NCBI GenBank assembly: GCA_005884825.1
Contig: VAZT01000109.1
Coordinates: 1-5,204, forward strand
DNA length: 5,204 nucleotides
Reading direction: 5' to 3'
Source: Alphaproteobacteria bacterium
GTDB lineage: Bacteria > Pseudomonadota > Alphaproteobacteria > ATCC43930 > CGMCC-115725
The position numbers and the translations under genes were made by a program. Positions 4,226 through 5,204 of this stretch are shown piece by piece. Each line of letters starts with the position of its first letter. Position 1 is the stretch's first letter. The notes under the pieces were generated by a model. The model had not been told where the DNA came from and did not search any database. It saw nothing but the letters and a program-made list of their open reading frames with translations.

Positions 4226-5204
4226 TCAGGCGGCGCGGTAGCGGTCGATCGTCGCCTGGTCGAATTTTAGGCCAAGCCCGGGCGCCTTCGGCATTGCGAG
4301 TTCCCCGTTCACTGGCTGCGGCACCTCCTCGAAGAGGCGCATCAGCCACGGCATGTATTCGACCGTCAGCCCGTTTGGGATTGCGCCAATCAGGTGAACA
4401 TGGACTTCGGGAATGAGGTGGCTGACGACCGGCAGGTTGAAGGCTTCGGCCATGCCGGCGACCTTCATCCATTGCGTGATGCCGCCGACCCGCACCAGAT
4501 CGATCATGATGATGTCGACCGAGCGCGCCTCGACCATGTGGCGGAAGGGCACGATCCCCCAGACATACTCGCCCCCGGCGACCGGCGTCGACAACGCGGC
4601 GGTGACCCGCGCCAAGCCGGGATAGTCGTCCGCCGTCGTCACGTCTTCGAGCCAGAACAGGCCAACCCCGGCGTCCTCGACGCGGCGGCCGATGTCGATC
4701 GCCTGCTCCGGCCGCCAGCGCTGGTTGATGTCGCACATCAGGTCCATGTCGGGGCCGACCGCCTCGCGGATCAGCCGCGCCTGCTCGACCTCGCGGGCCG
4801 GCGTGGTGACGCCGGGCAGGCCGAGTTGCATCTTGGTCTGGCGATAGCCCTTCTCGCGCAATCGGCCGGCCGCGGTCACCGCCTCGTCGAGCTTGAGGCC
4901 GCGCCGGAGCGCGCCGCTGGCATAGGTCGCGATATGGTCGCGCCCGCCGCCGAGCAGTTGCCACAAGGGTAGCCCGAGCGCCTTGCCTTTGATGTCCCAC
5001 AGCGCCGAGCTCGTCGACGGCGCTGCGCAACGAGCCGGTCAGCGCACCCCCAAAATAGGTCACGCCGACCCCGATGATCCCCTCGTCGGTTTCAACCTGC
5101 AAGGTGACGATCGGGCGCGTTGCATTCGGGTTTTCCGCGGCGTCGGCGAGCGGCTCGTCGGCAGGCAGGGCGACGATCTGAGAGCGAATACCGGAAATCT
5201 TCAT
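4226..5204 (-). pseudogene. mandelate racemase/muconate lactonizing enzyme family gene broken by a 122-base deletion
   Basis: ATG 5204 starts M-K-I-S-G-I-R-S-Q-I-V-A-L-P and runs colinear with the intact neighbouring copy to D-E-L-G-A (residue 68, codon 5003-5001). It then joins directly to L-W-D-I-K-G of the next frame, which continues uninterrupted to TGA 4228-4226. Relative to the intact copy 122 bases are missing (its residues 69-108: late capping-domain helices and the lead into the barrel), which shifts the frame. The barrel remains well preserved. Across 246 gap-free residues I count 45 differences (about 82% identity), and Lys (4834-4832), Asp (4732-4730) and His (4420-4418) of the active site are all intact. 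Translation from 5204 would instead run out of frame without a stop to 4083. The start codon is at the window edge, so its promoter and ribosome site are not visible. Confidence 0.88.
5002..5005. other. deletion scar with GCGC microhomology
   Basis: The broken copy keeps one GCGC at the join. The intact copy has GCGC at both matching edges (3601-3604 and 3723-3726), exactly 122 bases apart. This is the signature of a short-homology deletion. Confidence 0.75.

Overview
The window is GC-rich, densely packed DNA with the codon style of a free-living alphaproteobacterium (Hyphomicrobiales or Rhodospirillales type). That assignment is an inference from base composition and protein style; there is no rRNA or other taxonomic marker. 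No tRNA, CRISPR array, insertion sequence or phage gene is visible.

Left part (1-1452). The window opens inside a CocE/NonD-family serine hydrolase; only the last 297 residues are present, and the catalytic domain lies off the left edge. Its stop codon overlaps by 4 bases the GTG start of a small exported four-cysteine protein of unknown function. A second small secreted gene, a putative lipoprotein of about 61 residues on the minus strand, meets it tail to tail with a 15-base gap.

Middle (1447-2815). A compact divergent intergenic region separates the lipoprotein from a complete cystathionine beta-lyase-type PLP enzyme (metC). This enzyme keeps the PLP lysine but has lost several residues that surround the substrate and cofactor in the E. 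coli enzyme.

Right part (2825-5204, all minus strand). This is the most interesting stretch: a decaying tandem array of three paralogous mandelate racemase/muconate lactonizing enzyme family genes. In transcription order they are (i) a copy broken by a 122-base out-of-frame deletion (5204-4226); (ii) a tiny relic that fuses the first ~40 codons of the gene to its last ~9 codons (4079-3925), with nearly the whole enzyme removed; and (iii) one intact 366-residue gene (3925-2825). The relic keeps a good ribosome binding site. Its ancestral stop overlaps the start of the intact gene (TGATG), so it may now work as a leader peptide that couples translation. A GC-rich hairpin and a 9-base inverted repeat lie between the first two copies.

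The intact racemase-family enzyme has a complete MR-type catalytic set (Lys165, His303, three acidic metal ligands) but a Q-x-K rather than K-x-K motif. Its substrate cannot be told from sequence. A role in catabolism of an acid sugar or other hydroxy acid, with promoter and partners beyond the right edge, is the most reasonable inference. I see no wholly new system here; the value lies in the gene-decay array, two small uncharacterised secreted proteins and the altered MetC active site.
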